A stretch of DNA of 64,000 nt from Ahrensia sp. Its GTDB lineage: Bacteria; Pseudomonadota; Alphaproteobacteria; Rhizobiales; Rhizobiaceae. Below are positions 63,397 through 64,000 of the stretch, in pieces. The notes beneath the pieces are model-generated. The model was not told where the DNA came from. It saw nothing but the letters and a program-made list of their open reading frames with translations, and made no database searches. The position numbers were made by a program, and so were the translations under genes. How positions within the stretch are numbered: position 1 is the first letter of the stretch; the number at the start of each line of letters is the position of its first letter. The stretch spans positions 1-64,000 of the forward strand of contig NZXU01000120.1 in the NCBI GenBank assembly GCA_002698425.1, given 5' to 3'.

Positions 63397-64000
63397 CCAA
63401 AATGTCGTTTGGCTTCCAGCGCCAGCCCGATGCCGACGCTGCCGAACCGGTCGCCTTCGACCACCGCCGCGCCCGGCACGGCCTCCAGCAGCGCGCGCCG
63501 CACCACCGGGATCGCGGTCGTGCCGCCGGTCAGGAACAGCGCCGAAATCCGCTCCGCGCCGATGCCTGCATTCGTGAGCGTCGCGTCCAACGCGTTACGG
63601 ATCGCGTCGGTTTCACGGGCGATGATTTCCTCGAACTCCGTCCGCGCGATGCCGATGCTCAGACCTCTCTCGATAGCCGCGAGGCTGATCCCGGCCTTGT
63701 CCGCATCTGTCAGGTCGATCTTCGCCCGTTCCACCTCCAGCGCGATCCGGTGGCCCAGCCGTTCCTCCAGCACATGGGCCAGCCGCTCGATCAATTCCGG
63801 TCGTGTCGACAGCCGCAGGTAGTCCTTCACCTCGCGCAGGATCGCCGGGTCGTAGAGCAAATGGATCTTCTGCCAGGTGCTCAGCGACACGAAGACATGC
63901 CGCGGAATGGTGATGGTCCCGTCGCCGAAATCGCGCCGCAGCCGGCTGTCCATGCCGAATTCGGGCATCACCTTTCTGAGATTGACGAGGCGGTCCAGAT
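63393..64000 (-). CDS. Hsp70-family (YegD-like) chaperone, 3' part only
   Basis: The last 202 codons of an Hsp70/actin-fold protein; the gene continues beyond the window's right edge (frame open through DRLVNLRKVMPEFGMDSRLRR). The C-terminal part of the ATPase domain is visible, including the phosphate-loop region ISALFLTGGTTAIPVVRRAL and RFGSVGIGLALEA. The absence of a long substrate-binding domain after it fits the YegD-like group, which ends soon after the ATPase. Likely ATP-dependent chaperone-like protein of unspecified role. Confidence 0.82.
   Translation of the reverse strand, partial: LDRLVNLRKVMPEFGMDSRLRRDFGDGTITIPRHVFVSLSTWQKIHLLYDPAILREVKDYLRLSTRPELIERLAHVLEERLGHRIALEVERAKIDLTDADKAGISLAAIERGLSIGIARTEFEEIIARETDAIRNALDATLTNAGIGAERISALFLTGGTTAIPVVRRALLEAVPGAAVVEGDRFGSVGIGLALEAKRHFG

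Overview
The window looks like a Hyphomicrobiales (Rhizobiales) chromosome, probably Rhizobiaceae or a near relative. The evidence is family-level resemblance: a DUF1344 protein, a rhizobial-type palindromic intergenic repeat, a plasmid/ICE-type toprim fragment, and dense high-GC coding with long antisense shadow ORFs. No rRNA gene, complete tRNA gene or CRISPR array is visible.

The window has two parts. Bases 1 to about 22,350 are accessory DNA with a visibly lower and more mixed base composition. This part carries a broken toprim-type gene, a small operon (endonuclease/exonuclease/phosphatase protein, HEPN protein, unknown 291-aa protein), an ATP-grasp gene cut by an IS3-family element, a DUF429 protein, a 13-kb minus-strand operon, and two unlinked-looking genes (an unknown protein and a DUF7662/GIY-YIG protein). 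The operon encodes a 1724-aa DUF1998 helicase, a SNF2-type helicase, an Eco57I-like adenine methyltransferase, a small membrane-anchored protein and an HNH nuclease. It shares parts with Druantia (DruE-like helicase) and class 1 DISARM (DrmD-like and DrmMI-like proteins) but matches neither layout, and it is the best candidate here for an undescribed anti-phage system. The region ends at a 26-base copy of a tRNA 3' end (22,327-22,352), the expected scar of an integrated island.

From 22.4 kb onward the genes look like core metabolism. In order these are a class III CoA-transferase, a CHASE-PAS-GGDEF-EAL protein, a nucleoside-type ABC importer (BMP binding protein, ATPase, two permeases) co-transcribed with a CodA-like cytosine deaminase, a YdcZ-type DMT protein, a VPLPA-CTERM surface protein, a DUF1508 protein, a zinc metallopeptidase and a cytochrome c.

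From 36.7 to 42.0 kb lies a glucosylglycerate module: a phosphoglycerate-sugar phosphatase, a GpgS-like glycosyltransferase, a convergent GH13_18 phosphorylase and a divergent phosphofructokinase with pyrophosphate-type motifs. Next come a TetR-controlled NAD(P)-binding oxidoreductase plus DUF1772 pair and a three-gene FecR / CHASE2-cyclase / TPR-barrel operon.

The last 16 kb holds an aspartate aminotransferase, two more EAL proteins, a GST, a PQQ sugar dehydrogenase, DUF1499, DUF1176 and DUF1344 proteins, two GNAT acetyltransferases, a DMT exporter, an enolase-superfamily enzyme with a zinc alcohol dehydrogenase, a thioesterase, an alpha/beta hydrolase and the 3' part of an Hsp70-family gene that leaves the window.
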